A stretch of DNA of 64,000 bases from Microbacterium hydrocarbonoxydans (GCF_904831005.1 NZ_LR882982.1:2170001-2234000); one strand, 5' to 3'. Counted from the stretch's first letter, positions 32,670 through 43,327 are shown. Program-made: numbers and translations. Notes: a model not told the origin generated them from the sequence alone.

Positions 32670-34042
32670 GCCGCCGCCTCGTCGGGCAGTACCAGGGAGA
32701 CGACGAGGCCGCCGCCCGCCGGGGACTCGACGCTCAACGCACCGCCGATGACCTCGAGCAGGTCTGTGGCGATGGCGAGCCCCAAGCCGGACCCGGGCTT
32801 GTCGGCGACCTCGTCGCTGCGCCAGAAGCGACCTGTCGCAGAGGCGACTTCGTCGACCGCGAGTCCGGGGCCCTGATCACGCACCACGAGAAGGCATAGC
32901 GCGTCGTCTCGAGTCGCCTCGACCTCGATGAGCGAATCCGCCGACGAGTACTTCACGGCGTTGTCTATCACGGCATCCAGCGCGCTCTCCACGATGGTCC
33001 GGTCTGTCACGCCGGTCACCGCTGCGTCCCCCCGCATCGTGATGGTGATGCCTCGCAGCGCCGCGACGTCGCGCCATGCCTCCACGCGCCGGACGGCGAG
33101 GGCGGCGAGGTCGACCGCCCCGACGGTGGTGTCGGCGCGACCGCCACGCGCGAGTCCGAGCAGCGTCTCGAGGATGCGCGTCATCCGACGCCCCTCTTCG
33201 CGAGTCTCTTCGACGTCGTGCTGCCACCCGGGTCCCAGCCCCGTCGCAAGGTTCTCGACCCGCAGGAGCAGGGCGTTCAGCGGGTTGCGCAGCTCATGCG
33301 AAGCGTTCACCGCGAACTCCTGCTGACGGGTCATGACCCGTTCGATCTCATCGGCCATCCCGTTGAAGACACGCGTCATGCGACGAAGCTCCGGCGGCCC
33401 CGTGTCCTCCGCCACGCGCGTGTCCATCTCTCCGCGCTCGATCGCGACCATCGCCTCGTCGAGGCGGCGAACGGGTGCGAGCACCCACCGGGCGAGACGG
33501 AAGACCAGCATGACGCCGATGACGATCGACAGCACCGCCACGGCGGAGAGCAGAAGGATCTGCTGCATGATCTGCGTCCGCGGGGCTTCGACATCCGCTG
33601 AGACCATGACGGCGCCGATGACATCGCCGTCGTCGAAGACGGGCTCGACGACCGTCGAGTGCGTGACGCTCCAGGGAAGGACGGGCGCCGGAGGCTCGGC
33701 TCTGCGCCCCGAGAGCGCGAGGCCGACGCGCGATGCCTGATCGTCGAGAAGGCTTCCCGCCTCGTCTCCGCCCGCCGCCCACACCGCGCCCGAGAGATCG
33801 AAGACGACCACGTCGATGCCGTACACCTCGCCGAACCGCCGTGCTTCGGCTTCGATGACAGACGCGCTGCCCGAGCGCAGCGCCTGCCGAGCGCTCGTGA
33901 CGAAGTACCCCAGATCACCGAGCTGCTGCGTGTAGAAGGCCTGCTGGATGCTTCGAGTCGCGCTCCAGGCCGCCGCACCGCCCAGCGAGACGAGTATCGC
34001 CACGAGCGGCACGAGGAAGACAGCGATCAGACGTCTGCGCAT
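32666..34042 (-). CDS. sensor histidine kinase, HAMP-HisKA type
   Basis: Membrane sensor kinase of 458 residues. A membrane helix lies at about 5-28, an extracytoplasmic domain at about 30-158 and a second helix at about 162-184. The HAMP domain (ARWVLAPVRRLDEAM) runs to about 240. The phospho-accepting His249 is in ASHELRNP, and the ATPase domain has DNAVKYS, RDQGPGL and GSGLGLAIA. The start at 34042 opens the first helix and lies 7 bases past the response-regulator stop. It overlaps the TAXI gene, which may bring it ligand-loaded receptor. This layout matches known receptor-assisted kinases. Confidence 0.85.
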   Translation of the reverse strand: MRRRLIAVFLVPLVAILVSLGGAAAWSATRSIQQAFYTQQLGDLGYFVTSARQALRSGSASVIEAEARRFGEVYGIDVVVFDLSGAVWAAGGDEAGSLLDDQASRVGLALSGRRAEPPAPVLPWSVTHSTVVEPVFDDGDVIGAVMVSADVEAPRTQIMQQILLLSAVAVLSIVIGVMLVFRLARWVLAPVRRLDEAMVAIERGEMDTRVAEDTGPPELRRMTRVFNGMADEIERVMTRQQEFAVNASHELRNPLNALLLRVENLATGLGPGWQHDVEETREEGRRMTRILETLLGLARGGRADTTVGAVDLAALAVRRVEAWRDVAALRGITITMRGDAAVTGVTDRTIVESALDAVIDNAVKYSSADSLIEVEATRDDALCLLVVRDQGPGLAVDEVASATGRFWRSDEVADKPGSGLGLAIATDLLEVIGGALSVESPAGGGLVVSLVLPDEAAA

Positions 34043-34049
34043 GGTCGCC

Positions 34050-34715
34050 TCATCCCAGACGGTAGCCGACGCCGCGGACGGTCTCGATGACCCCGCGCTG
34101 TCCGGTCTTCCGGCGGATCGCGCCGACGTGGACTTCGAGCGAGTGACCGAATCCGCGCCAGTCCGTGTTCCAGACCTCGCGGATGAGACGCTCCTTCGGC
34201 ACCGCCACACCGGGGTAGCGCGCGAGCACCGCCACGATGTCGAACTCCTTGCGGGTGAGCTCGATCGGCGACCGGTCCACGAGAACCTGACGACCCACGA
34301 GGTCGATCTCGACGGCTCCCTCGTGCAGCAGGACGCTCGCCTCGGACTCGGGACGCACGGGCCGCGACCGGCGCGTCACCGCCTCGATGCGGGCGAGCAG
34401 CTCGTGCACGTCGTAGGGCTTGACCACGAAATCGTCGGCGCCGGCACGCAGCCCCTTGATCCGTTCGGTCACCTGATTGCGCGCGGTGACGATCACGATC
34501 GGCACGTCGCTTCGGCCTCGGATGCGCCGACACAGATCGATCCCGTCGACATCGGGAAGGCCGAGATCGAGCAGCACCACCTCGGTGTCCGCCCCGATCA
34601 TCTGCAGCGCGGCGGCGCCGTCGGCCGCCCGTGCGGTGGCGTAGCCGGAGCGTACGAGAAAGGCATCGAGTGCGGCGGCGACGCGCGCGTCATCCTCCAC
34701 GATCAGAATCCGCAT
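34050..34715 (-). CDS. OmpR/PhoB family response regulator
   Basis: A 221-residue DNA-binding regulator. The receiver domain (1-118) has the acidic pocket VEDD, phospho-accepting Asp50 in LLDLGLPD, Thr in IVTARN and the conserved Lys in FVVKPYD (about 99). The C-terminal winged helix ends with RGVGYRLG. It is the first gene of the three-gene sensory operon; start 34715 has AGGAGAAGGGG upstream. In Streptomyces coelicolor a GluR/GluK pair next to gluABCD controls glutamate uptake; the same job here is inference. Confidence 0.87.
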   Translation of the reverse strand: MRILIVEDDARVAAALDAFLVRSGYATARAADGAAALQMIGADTEVVLLDLGLPDVDGIDLCRRIRGRSDVPIVIVTARNQVTERIKGLRAGADDFVVKPYDVHELLARIEAVTRRSRPVRPESEASVLLHEGAVEIDLVGRQVLVDRSPIELTRKEFDIVAVLARYPGVAVPKERLIREVWNTDWRGFGHSLEVHVGAIRRKTGQRGVIETVRGVGYRLG

Positions 34716-34797
34716 CGACTCCGGTCCCCTTCTCCTGCTGGTGCAGGGGACAAACCTACCAGCGCGCGGACCGCGCGCCGACCGCCGCAGGCTCAGC

Positions 34798-35607
34798 TCA
34801 GTTCTGCACCGCCCGCTGCGCGAACGCACTCTCGTAGAGACACACGCTCGCCGCCGTGGCGAGGTTGAGCGACTCCGCGCGGCCGAAGATGGGGAGCCTC
34901 AGCACTCGGTCGGCGAGCAGCAGGGCGTCATCCTCGAGACCGCGCGCCTCATTGCCGAACAACCAGCCGGTGGGCTCTGCGAGCACCCCTTCGGCACGGG
35001 CGAGCAGGAGGTCATCGCCCTTGACGTCTGCGGCGAGGATGCGGAGCCCCGCCGCGTGGGCGCTGTCGATGACGTCGGGCAGCTCCGCCCCCACCGACAC
35101 CGGCAGGTGGAACAGCGAGCCGGTCGTCGCTCGCACGACCTTGGGGTTGTACGGGTCGACGGTACGACCGGTGAGGATCACGGCGTCGGCGCCGGCCGCG
35201 TCGGCCGCGCGGATGATCGTGCCCAGGTTGCCGGGATCCCTGATCTCCTCGCAGATCGCGACCAGGCGCGGCGACGCTGCGAAGATGTCGCGGACCGACG
35301 TCGGGGTCTGTCGCACGACCGCCACGATCCCCTGCGGCGTGACCGTGTCGGCCATCGCGTTGAGCACGTACTCGGTGACGTACTCGACGTCGATGTCTGC
35401 ATCCGTCGCCTTCGCGCGGATGTCGGGGTGCTTCTCCCACCCGTTCGGTGTCGCGAAGAGCTCCACGATCGCCTCGGGACTGTAGGTGAGCGCCTCGCGG
35501 ACCGCTTGGGGGCCCTCGAGAAGGTACAGACCTGTCTCTGCGCGCGCGCTGCGCTTGGTCAGCTTCGCGACGGAACGGACTCGGGGGGAGCGGGGGTTCT
35601 CCAGCAC
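34798..35607 (-). CDS. TrmH/SpoU family RNA 2'-O-methyltransferase
   Basis: SAM-dependent RNA ribose methyltransferase of the SPOUT class, 269 residues. The substrate-binding domain occupies 1-105. Three SPOUT motifs follow: EEIRDPGNLGTIIRAADAAG (about 120-139), WLFGNEARGL (about 220) and SLNLATAASVCLYE at the end (about 245-258). It sits in the conserved actinobacterial position between rplT and pheS, where the enzyme usually acts on 23S rRNA. A GTG start follows a TAGACT hexamer by 6 bases, suggesting a leaderless transcript. The exact target nucleotide is unknown. Confidence 0.85.
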   Translation of the reverse strand: MLENPRSPRVRSVAKLTKRSARAETGLYLLEGPQAVREALTYSPEAIVELFATPNGWEKHPDIRAKATDADIDVEYVTEYVLNAMADTVTPQGIVAVVRQTPTSVRDIFAASPRLVAICEEIRDPGNLGTIIRAADAAGADAVILTGRTVDPYNPKVVRATTGSLFHLPVSVGAELPDVIDSAHAAGLRILAADVKGDDLLLARAEGVLAEPTGWLFGNEARGLEDDALLLADRVLRLPIFGRAESLNLATAASVCLYESAFAQRAVQN

Positions 35608-35662
35608 GATCTCAGTCTAGAGTTCCGAAGCGGTCCTGCTGCGCACCCCCGACGGGGAACGA

Positions 35663-35696
35663 CAGAGGACGCCCTCCCGAAGGAGGACGTCCTCTG
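35663..35696 (-). terminator. intrinsic terminator of infC-rpmI-rplT
   Basis: In the RNA, CAGAGGACGTCCTCC pairs with GGAGGGCGTCCTCTG around a UUCG tetraloop, with one mismatch. It begins 14 bases past the rplT stop. Only a short T-containing tail (TCGTTCC) follows. Confidence 0.75.
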
Positions 35697-35709
35697 ACTG
35701 GAACGCTGC

Positions 35710-36096
35710 TTACGCGGCCGACTTCGGCGCGTTGACGTCGGAAGGCAGAGCCTTCTTCGCCGTCTCGACGAGAGTCGTGAACGTGGCTGCGTCGTTGACC
35801 GCGAGGTCGGCGAGCATACGACGGTCGACCGTCACACCCGCCAGGCCGAGGCCCTGGATGAAGCGGTTGTACGTGATGCCGTTCTGGCGTGCAGCGGCGT
35901 TGATGCGCTGGATCCACAGACGACGGAAGTCGCCCTTGCGCTTACGACGGTCCCGGTACGAGTAGACCAGGGAGTGGATGACCTGCTCCTTGGCCTTCCG
36001 GTAGAGGCGCGAACGCTGACCGCGGTAACCGGAGGCGCGCTCGAGGATGACGCGACGCTTCTTGTGGGCGTTTACCGCCCGCTTGACTCTTGCCAT
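35710..36096 (-). CDS. rplT: 50S ribosomal protein L20
   Basis: Early-assembly protein of the large subunit, 128 residues. It begins [15 protein letters not shown] and has the [19 protein letters not shown] block and the C-terminal [14 protein letters not shown]. Typical length for actinobacteria, which carry a short C-terminal extension. It is the last gene of infC-rpmI-rplT; a terminator hairpin follows. In other bacteria L20 represses its own operon. Confidence 0.97.
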   Translation of the reverse strand: MARVKRAVNAHKKRRVILERASGYRGQRSRLYRKAKEQVIHSLVYSYRDRRKRKGDFRRLWIQRINAAARQNGITYNRFIQGLGLAGVTVDRRMLADLAVNDAATFTTLVETAKKALPSDVNAPKSAA

Positions 36097-36127
36097 TTTC
36101 CTGTGTTCCTATTCTGCGTTCGGGCGC

Positions 36128-36322
36128 TCAGCGACCGAGAAGCTTCTTGGCGACCTTGAAGTCGGCCTTGGCCAGCACCTGGTCCTGGTTCAGACGACGA
36201 GTGCGACGGCTCGACTTGTGCTCGAGGTTGTGGCGCATACCGGCCTGCTGCTTCTTCAGCTTGCCGCTGCCGGTGATCTTGAAGCGCTTCTTAGCACCCG
36301 AGTGGGTCTTCTGCTTCGGCAT
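36128..36322 (-). CDS. rpmI: 50S ribosomal protein L35
   Basis: Small large-subunit protein of 64 residues. [20 protein letters not shown] at the start and KLLGR at the end are canonical. It lies 31 bases before rplT and 73 bases after infC, with a GAAGGAAGAG ribosome binding site before the ATG. Confidence 0.97.
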   Translation of the reverse strand: MPKQKTHSGAKKRFKITGSGKLKKQQAGMRHNLEHKSSRRTRRLNQDQVLAKADFKVAKKLLGR

Positions 36323-36395
36323 CTTCTCTTCCTTCGTATGGCGCCTTCTCAGGCGACGGTGTCAACCCGCGGTGCGGGAGTCTGTGGGGCGGATG

Positions 36396-37010
<615 letters not shown>

Positions 37011-37265
37011 GCGTAGCTCCTTAGACGATGGGATTCGGCCACCAGGATGCTGTCGGCATCCCGGGCGAAATCAGAATCGTCCCCACCCGCCGGCATTCAG
37101 ACGCCGGCTCTGCACCCTAGCTGCCGGATGCATCTGACGACGCGATCCGGTGGAGTGCAAGACCCGGTAGCCTGGAACGGCAAGCGCGGGTGGGAAGTGA
37201 ATCCTCTTTCGTACCGGAGCATGACGCTCCGGAGCCCGACACAGTCTAACAGAAGGCAAGGCGAA

Positions 37266-37664
37266 GTGACGAACCAGGCATCGGACGAGGCAGCACGCGA
37301 GCGTGAAGAGCGCTGGGCGCGGCAAGAGGAGGCGGCATCGTCCGCGACTCGGGACATCGCGGACGTTCCTGCGGTCGAGGTGATCACGACCGCAGCCGTG
37401 CATCTGATGAGCGCGGCCGCCGTCAAGCTCGGCCTCGCAGACGACCCCAGTGCCGCCGAGCAGCTCGATCTCGACGAGGCTCGCAAGCTGATCAACGCCC
37501 TGGCCGGACTCATCACGGCCGGAGCGCCCGAGATCAGCGACATGCATGCACGCTCCCTGCGCGACGGCCTCCGCTCGCTGCAGCTCGCGTTCCGCGAGGC
37601 GTCCACGATCCCCGACCCCATCGGCAAGGGACCGGGCGAGAAGTGGACGGGGCCCGTCAACTAG
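37266..37664 (+). CDS. DUF1844 domain protein
   Basis: A 132-residue soluble protein of unknown function. The core VITTAAVHLMSAAAVKLGL and LDEARKLINALAGLI (residues about 40-85) is the DUF1844 signature. It diverges from infC, the usual place for this gene in actinobacteria. The GTG at 37266 follows an AGAAGG site by about 10 bases; the longer open frame upstream runs into the infC leader. It may be linked to translation by context only. Confidence 0.8.
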   Translation: MTNQASDEAAREREERWARQEEAASSATRDIADVPAVEVITTAAVHLMSAAAVKLGLADDPSAAEQLDLDEARKLINALAGLITAGAPEISDMHARSLRDGLRSLQLAFREASTIPDPIGKGPGEKWTGPVN

Positions 37665-37701
37665 GCCACGCGCGACCTGGCGCAGTGCTGGCGCGGGTGC
37701 G

Positions 37702-38541
37702 TCAGACCGAGCGGCGGAGCTTGACCGTGAGTGAATCGGCGAGCACCGCGATACGGTCATCCGCCGCCCAGCGCTGCGCCAATCGGGCGAGCACCGCGTC
37801 GAGCACCTCACGTTCGAGACCGTCGACGAGCTCGAGGACCACGATCAGCTCGGGACCTCGAAGGCGCGCGTCGGGGTCGCCGGCGGCGACCGAGACGTCG
37901 ATCACCGCGAGCTCGTGCGCGACACTCTCCTGCAGCGCGGCGAACACCTCGGGCGACAGATAGCTCGGCTCCCAGGTGTGCCCCTGCGCGATCGCCCACA
38001 CAGCGGGACGGCGGAAGACGAACTCGGTCTCGGACGTCGGATCGAGCACGATGAGATCGGTGTCCTCTGCGGACGCGGCGAGTGCGACGCGTGTCGCGTC
38101 GACCGGGATCGGACGCGCGCCGGCGTCCCATCGCTGCATGGCGTGGACCGAGGAGAACACCGGCTGCACGCGGCGTCCGTCAGGAGCAGCCACCGTCACG
38201 ATCGACAGTTCCTGCGTCTTGTCGACGGCGAGCCCGCTGGGCGCAACACCTTCTTCGCCTTTCTCGGCGATGAGAGGGATCAGTACTCGAGCCGCACGGA
38301 ACGCGTCGACGACCTCACTCTGGGATCCGTCGCCTGAGCGGAAGCGAAGGAGAGCAGCGAGAAGAGCGGGATCAGCAGAGCCGTCGTCGGCGGCGTGCGG
38401 ATTCGATTCGAAACTGCGCCCTTCCCAGGGCACGCCGGCGGAGTCGGCGCGATCTCCTGACACCGTGCCGAGCGATCCGTCGCCTTCTGGCCTGTTCGGC
38501 TCGCCACCGTGCCCGCAGGCGTCGTCAGTGCCCTGCGACAT
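37702..38541 (-). CDS. SseB-like family protein
   Basis: A 279-residue cytosolic protein. The N-terminal 70 residues are polar and disordered. The following 200 contain the SseB N-terminal fold, seen as [13 protein letters not shown] (about 85) and [20 protein letters not shown] (about 125-145), with a second half that resembles the SseB C-terminal domain. Function in actinobacteria is unknown; SseB in Salmonella is a distant namesake. The ATG at 38541 lies 17 bases inside hisA, so the gene is coupled to it. Confidence 0.75.
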   Translation of the reverse strand: MSQGTDDACGHGGEPNRPEGDGSLGTVSGDRADSAGVPWEGRSFESNPHAADDGSADPALLAALLRFRSGDGSQSEVVDAFRAARVLIPLIAEKGEEGVAPSGLAVDKTQELSIVTVAAPDGRRVQPVFSSVHAMQRWDAGARPIPVDATRVALAASAEDTDLIVLDPTSETEFVFRRPAVWAIAQGHTWEPSYLSPEVFAALQESVAHELAVIDVSVAAGDPDARLRGPELIVVLELVDGLEREVLDAVLARLAQRWAADDRIAVLADSLTVKLRRSV

Positions 38542-39271
38542 CCAGTGCCTCAGCCAGCGTGAAGGCGCCGGCGTAGAGCGCCTTGCCGACGATCGCTCCT
38601 TCGACACCGAGCGGAACGAGCTCGCGCAGCGCGGCGATGTCGTCGAGGCTCGAGATGCCTCCGGACGCGACCACGGGCTTCGGCGTACGAGAGGTCATCT
38701 CACGCAGCAGTTCGAGGTTCGGTCCCTTGAGAGTTCCGTCCTTCGTCACGTCGGTGACGACATAGCGACTGCAGCCGGCATCTTCCAGACGGTCCAGAAC
38801 CTCCCAGAGGTCGCCGCCGTCCTTGGTCCAGCCGCGGGCCGCGAGGGTCGTGCCGCGGACGTCGAGGCCGACCGCGATCGCTTCGCCGTATCGCCCGATC
38901 ACATCGGCGGCCCACTCCGGGTTCTCCAGCGCGGCGGTTCCGAGGTTGATGCGCGTCGCGCCGCTCTCGAGAGCGGCTTCGAGCGTCGCGTCGTCGCGGA
39001 TGCCGCCGGAGAGCTCGATGTTCACGCTCTTGAACTGCTTGATGACCTTGCGGAGGATGGGCGCGTTGCTGCCGCGCCCGAATGCAGCGTCGAGATCGAC
39101 GAGATGGATCCACTCCGCGCCCTGCGCGACCCACTCGCCCGCCGCGTCGAGCGGGTCGCCGTAGCTGGTCTCGGTGCCCGCCTCCCCCTGCGTGAGCCGG
39201 ACGGCCTTGCCGCCGGCGACATCGACGGCAGGGAGAAGGGTGAGCGAGGGAGACTGCGCGAAGTCGTTCAT
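38525..39271 (-). CDS. priA: HisA/PriA phosphoribosyl isomerase
   Basis: TIM-barrel isomerase in histidine synthesis, converting ProFAR to PRFAR; in actinobacteria without trpF the same PriA enzyme also does the tryptophan step. 248 residues: first catalytic Asp in [15 protein letters not shown] (about 16), GGIRDD phosphate turn (about 89), second catalytic Asp in [11 protein letters not shown] (about 170), and [11 protein letters not shown]. Whether it is bifunctional depends on whether trpF exists elsewhere. It is separated from hisH by a gene on the other strand. Confidence 0.92.
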   Translation of the reverse strand: MNDFAQSPSLTLLPAVDVAGGKAVRLTQGEAGTETSYGDPLDAAGEWVAQGAEWIHLVDLDAAFGRGSNAPILRKVIKQFKSVNIELSGGIRDDATLEAALESGATRINLGTAALENPEWAADVIGRYGEAIAVGLDVRGTTLAARGWTKDGGDLWEVLDRLEDAGCSRYVVTDVTKDGTLKGPNLELLREMTSRTPKPVVASGGISSLDDIAALRELVPLGVEGAIVGKALYAGAFTLAEALDVAGH

Positions 39272-39426
39272 GACGTCCTCAGGTGAGATGGGAGGGCCGA
39301 TTCGTCGGCACGAGAGTCGACATTAGCCTTCGCATCCGCCCACTCCAAAACGATGACCGCAGAGAACACGGGGTGCCAGGCGGTAGCCTCGAAGACACAC
39401 CTGTCCGGTCGGTGAGGAGATGTCCC

Positions 39427-40938
39427 ATGGTGCGCGATGCGGAACCCCGAGGCGGTGGCCCCCTTCGGCGAGGGAACCCGATGCCTCCCGAGGCTCCGGA
39501 GTCCATCTCGCCCGTGCCGCCTGTCCCGAATGTGAGCGACCGCCCTTCCGTGCCACCCACGCCGTCGCCGGCACCGACGGCCGCTCCGGCTCCGGCCCCC
39601 GCTCCGGCGCCGGCCACGCGCGCAGCAGCATCCGCCGCACGCATCACTCCCCCTCCCGTCGTCGTACCTCCCGTGCCGCCGCGCCCCGACACGCAGTCGC
39701 CCGCTGCGGAGACGACGTCGCGAGACGTCCCTCCCGGCGACACGGCCGCTCCCGGCGACACGGCCGCTCCCGCCGCCGCGATGACCATCCCGCCCGTGCC
39801 CCGCACCGTGCCCGTCACCATTCCCCGAGCGCCCGGTTCGCCCGGCAGCGCTCCGCCCGCCGCGCCGATCTCCGCGCCCGACGCGGCGGATGCGCCACAA
39901 CAACCTTCTCCGGTGCCGAACCCGACGGTCGGTGTCGGTGGCGTGACGGAGACGACGACCGCTCGGACCTCGCCCGCAGCACCCGCGCCGTCCTCCCGCA
40001 GAGTGCAGCGGGAACAGGGCGTCGAGCGTCCGTCGTTCCTCCAACAGGAACGACGCGAAGAACCGGCGCGCATCGGCGGTCGTGGTCTGCTCAACCGGGT
40101 GGGCTTCTCACTCGGGCCGAGTGCTCGCGAGCGCGCGATCCGAGACGATGAGCACGCGGTGGGTATGCACTGGCCCGGCCCTCGCACGGTCGCCGTGGTC
40201 AACGGCAAGGGCGGTGCAGGGAAGACCCCCGCCACTGTTCTTCTGTCGGCGGTCTTCGCCCAGTACGGAGGGGCAGGCGTCCTCGCCTGGGACAACAACC
40301 AGACGCGAGGGACGCTCGGGTGGCGCACCGAGACGGGCGCGCACGATCGCACCCTGCTCGAGCTCCTGCCCCAGACGCAGCGCCTGCTCGGCGCGCAGGG
40401 CCAGTCGGCCGATCTCGCTCACTTCGTGCATCACCAGCCGCAGGAGAAATACGACGTCCTTCGGTCGAAGCCCATCCGACTCGCGCACGAGAATCGTCTC
40501 AGTCCCGCCGATGTCGATTCGATCCACGCCGTCGCCGCCAAGTTCTATCGCCTCATCATCATCGATTCCGGGAACGACGAGTCCGATCCCATGTGGCTGC
40601 GGATGATCGACCGTGCCGACCAGCTGGTCGTGGCGACCACGACACGCGATGATCACGCCGAAGCCGGAGCCCTGCTGCTGGAGGCGCTCGAGGACCGCGA
40701 CGAGCGGTCCGCCCGGCTCGCCCGCGAGTCGGTCGTGGTGGTCAGCCAGGCAGACCCGAAGGCGTCGCCGGGCGACGTCGCCGACGTCGTCGGAGGGTAC
40801 AGCTCTCTGGCTCGTGAAGTCGTGTCGATACCCTTCGACCGAGAGATGGTGGACGGGCACCTGCGACTGCGCGCTCTCGCGGAACCGACGCAGCGCGCCT
40901 GGTTGTCGGCGGCCGCCGCCGTCGCACGCGGCTTCTGA
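39427..40938 (+). CDS. MinD/ParA-like ATPase with proline-rich N-terminus
   Basis: A 503-residue protein. Residues 1-200 are Pro/Ala-rich and disordered, with short repeats such as GDTAAP twice in a row. Residues about 250-503 form a deviant Walker A ATPase: VNGKGGAGKTPAT (P-loop, 258-270), LAWDNNQTRGTLGWR, LIIIDSGNDESDP (Walker B) and VVSQADPKASPGD. Such Pro-rich MinD-like proteins resemble actinobacterial SSD/ESX-associated ATPases (EspI-like). No ParB or ESX genes are close by. GAGGAG lies 7 bases before the ATG 39427. It is on the plus strand within the otherwise minus-strand his cluster. Role unknown. Confidence 0.75.
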   Translation: MVRDAEPRGGGPLRRGNPMPPEAPESISPVPPVPNVSDRPSVPPTPSPAPTAAPAPAPAPAPATRAAASAARITPPPVVVPPVPPRPDTQSPAAETTSRDVPPGDTAAPGDTAAPAAAMTIPPVPRTVPVTIPRAPGSPGSAPPAAPISAPDAADAPQQPSPVPNPTVGVGGVTETTTARTSPAAPAPSSRRVQREQGVERPSFLQQERREEPARIGGRGLLNRVGFSLGPSARERAIRDDEHAVGMHWPGPRTVAVVNGKGGAGKTPATVLLSAVFAQYGGAGVLAWDNNQTRGTLGWRTETGAHDRTLLELLPQTQRLLGAQGQSADLAHFVHHQPQEKYDVLRSKPIRLAHENRLSPADVDSIHAVAAKFYRLIIIDSGNDESDPMWLRMIDRADQLVVATTTRDDHAEAGALLLEALEDRDERSARLARESVVVVSQADPKASPGDVADVVGGYSSLAREVVSIPFDREMVDGHLRLRALAEPTQRAWLSAAAAVARGF

Positions 40939-40983
40939 CGCCCAGGACCGACCTCGAGGCGCTCGCCCCGACGGGCCGTCGGA

Positions 40984-41622
40984 TCAGCGCAGGCTGTCGA
41001 CCCAGTTGCGCAGGAGCTGGATGCCGGCTTCACCGGACTTCTCGGGGTGGAACTGCGTCGCTGAGAGGGGTCCGTTCTCGACGGCGGCCAGGAACGGGTC
41101 GCCGTAGGTCGCCCACGTCAGCACGGGCTGCGGAAACGGCGGGATGACGTCGAGCTCCCACGACTGCGCCGCGTACGAGTGGACGAAATAGAACCGCTCG
41201 TTCTCTATCCCCTTGAACAGCACCGAGTCGCTACCGGGCTCGACCGTGTTCCATCCCATGTGCGGCAGCACCGGGGCATTGAGCTCGGTGACGGCACCCG
41301 GCCATTCCCCGAGTCCCTCGGAATCGTGACCCCGCTCCACCCCGTGCGCGAACAGGACCTGCATGCCGACGCAGATTCCGAGCACGGGTCGACCGCCGGC
41401 GAGCCGCCTGTCGATGATCTCGTCGCCGCCGTGGGCGTACAGCGCATCGCGCACGGCTTGGAAAGCCCCCACGCCCGGGACGACGAGCCCGTCGGCCTCG
41501 AGTGCTTCCGAGCGATCGCGAGTCAGCACGGCATCGGCGCCCGCGGCGACGAGCGCCTTCACGGCGGAGTGCACGTTGCCCGACTCGTAGTCGAAGACCG
41601 CGACTCTGGGTGCGCGACTCAT
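40984..41622 (-). CDS. hisH: imidazole glycerol phosphate synthase, glutaminase subunit
   Basis: Supplies ammonia to HisF for closing the imidazole ring. 212 residues of a class I glutaminase: [13 protein letters not shown], the nucleophile Cys in [11 protein letters not shown] (about 88) and the catalytic His-Glu in [12 protein letters not shown] near 195. It overlaps hisB by 4 bases. Its partner hisF is not in the window. Confidence 0.94.
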   Translation of the reverse strand: MSRAPRVAVFDYESGNVHSAVKALVAAGADAVLTRDRSEALEADGLVVPGVGAFQAVRDALYAHGGDEIIDRRLAGGRPVLGICVGMQVLFAHGVERGHDSEGLGEWPGAVTELNAPVLPHMGWNTVEPGSDSVLFKGIENERFYFVHSYAAQSWELDVIPPFPQPVLTWATYGDPFLAAVENGPLSATQFHPEKSGEAGIQLLRNWVDSLR

Positions 41623-42236
41623 AGCGCACCCTTGGTCGAGGGGATGCCGTCGACCAGCGGATCGAGAGCCTTGGCCTGACGGAAGGCGCGGGCGAATGCC
41701 TTGTACTCGGCCTCCGCGATGTGATGCGGATCACGGCCGCCCAGCACGCGCACATGCACGGTGAGTCCGGCGTTGAATGTGATCGCCTCGAAGGAGTGAC
41801 GCACGAGGGAACCCGTGAAGTGCCCGCCGATGAGGTGGTGCTCGAAGCCTGCGGGCTCCCCCGTGTGCACGAGGTACGGCCGTCCCGAGATGTCGACCAC
41901 GGCTTGCGCGAGCGCTTCGTCGAGCGGCACGAGTGCGTCGCCGTACCGCGAGATACCGGACTTGTCGCCCAGCGCTTCGCGGATCGCCTGACCGAGCACG
42001 ATCGAGATGTCCTCGACCGTGTGGTGCGCGTCGATCTGCGTGTCTCCCGAAGCGCGCACCGTCAGGTCGGTGAGCGAGTGCTTCGCGAAAGCGGTGAGCA
42101 TGTGATCGAAGAACGGCACCGAGGTGTCGATGTGGCTCGAGCCGCTGCCATCGAGATTCAGCTCGAGCTCGACCGTGGACTCCGACGTGCTGCGCACGCG
42201 CGAGGCGGTGCGCGGGGTGCGAGTGGTGCTGCTCAT
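41619..42236 (-). CDS. hisB: imidazoleglycerol-phosphate dehydratase
   Basis: Mn-dependent dehydration of IGP to imidazole acetol phosphate. 205 residues with the metal-site motifs [24 protein letters not shown] (about 75-88) and a second HHLIGGH plus [16 protein letters not shown] near the end. This is the monofunctional type without phosphatase. Start 42236 overlaps hisC by 4 bases; the longer open frame is hisC sequence read out of frame. Confidence 0.95.
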   Translation of the reverse strand: MSSTTRTPRTASRVRSTSESTVELELNLDGSGSSHIDTSVPFFDHMLTAFAKHSLTDLTVRASGDTQIDAHHTVEDISIVLGQAIREALGDKSGISRYGDALVPLDEALAQAVVDISGRPYLVHTGEPAGFEHHLIGGHFTGSLVRHSFEAITFNAGLTVHVRVLGGRDPHHIAEAEYKAFARAFRQAKALDPLVDGIPSTKGAL

Positions 42237-43327
42237 GAAGCCGATCCTATCGAGGCCAGAGCGTCGAGGAATGCGGTGGTCTCGGCTTCGGTGCCGGCTG
42301 TCACGCGGAGGTGTCCCGGGATACCCACATCGCGCACGAGCACACCGCGGTCGTACAGCTGCTGCCACACGGCCTTCGGGTCGGACACTCCTCCGAAGAG
42401 CACGAAGTTCGACCACGTCTCATGCGGCGTGTAGCCGAGCGCCTCCAGGGTGGCCGTGATGCGATCCCGCTGCTCGACGATCTCGTCGACCATGCCGAGC
42501 ATCACGTCGGCGTTGCGCAGCGCGGCGACGGCAGCAGCCTGGGTCAGCGCACTGAGGTGATAGGGCAGCCGCACCAGACGCAGAGCGTCGATGAACGCCG
42601 GGTCCGCAGCGAGGTACCCGACGCGGGCGCCCGCGAATGCGAACGCCTTGCTCATCGTGCGAGACACGGCGAGGCGAGGGCGTCCATCGAGCAGGCTGAG
42701 CGCCGAGGGAGCATCGCGCGGGGCGAACTCCTGATACGCCTCGTCGACGACGACTATGCCGCGCGACGCCTCGTACACCGCTTCGACGACATCGAGCCCC
42801 ATCGGGGTGCCGGTCGGGTTGTTCGGCGAGCAGAGCAGGATCACGTCGGGGTCGGCAGCAGCCACCTGCTCTGCCGCCTCGTCGGGTGTGATCGTGTAGT
42901 CCGGCTGACGCGAGCCGGCGACCCACCGCGCGCCGGTCCCCTGCGCGATCAGCGGGTACATCGAATACGTCGGCGCGAATCCGTAGACGGTGCGACCCGG
43001 ACCGCCGAACGCCTGCATGATGTGCTGCAGAACCTCATTCGAACCGTTCCCGGCCCAGATCTGCTCCGGCTCGAGACCGTGTCCGAGGTAGCGCGCGAAT
43101 GCCTCGCGCAGCGTCGTGAACTCACGGTCGGGATAGCGGTTCACGTCGCGCAGTGCCACGGCGATGTCGTCGAGGATGTCGCTCGAGACGGCATCCGGAA
43201 CAGGATGCGTGTTCTCGTTGACGTTCAGAGCGATCGGCAGCGGAGCCTGCGGGGCACCGTAGGGGGTGAGTCCGCGGAGGTCGTCGCGAAGAGGGAGGTC
43301 AGCAAGTGAAACGGTCACCCTTCCCAT
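42233..43327 (-). CDS. hisC: histidinol-phosphate aminotransferase
   Basis: PLP enzyme that makes histidinol phosphate. 364 residues with [30 protein letters not shown] (about 165) and the Schiff-base Lys in [18 protein letters not shown] (about 230). It is the first his gene on this strand here; hisD, often upstream, is absent. A GTG at 43318, preceded by TACCAT at 7 bases, is an alternative leaderless start that would remove three residues. Confidence 0.93.
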   Translation of the reverse strand: MGRVTVSLADLPLRDDLRGLTPYGAPQAPLPIALNVNENTHPVPDAVSSDILDDIAVALRDVNRYPDREFTTLREAFARYLGHGLEPEQIWAGNGSNEVLQHIMQAFGGPGRTVYGFAPTYSMYPLIAQGTGARWVAGSRQPDYTITPDEAAEQVAAADPDVILLCSPNNPTGTPMGLDVVEAVYEASRGIVVVDEAYQEFAPRDAPSALSLLDGRPRLAVSRTMSKAFAFAGARVGYLAADPAFIDALRLVRLPYHLSALTQAAAVAALRNADVMLGMVDEIVEQRDRITATLEALGYTPHETWSNFVLFGGVSDPKAVWQQLYDRGVLVRDVGIPGHLRVTAGTEAETTAFLDALASIGSAS

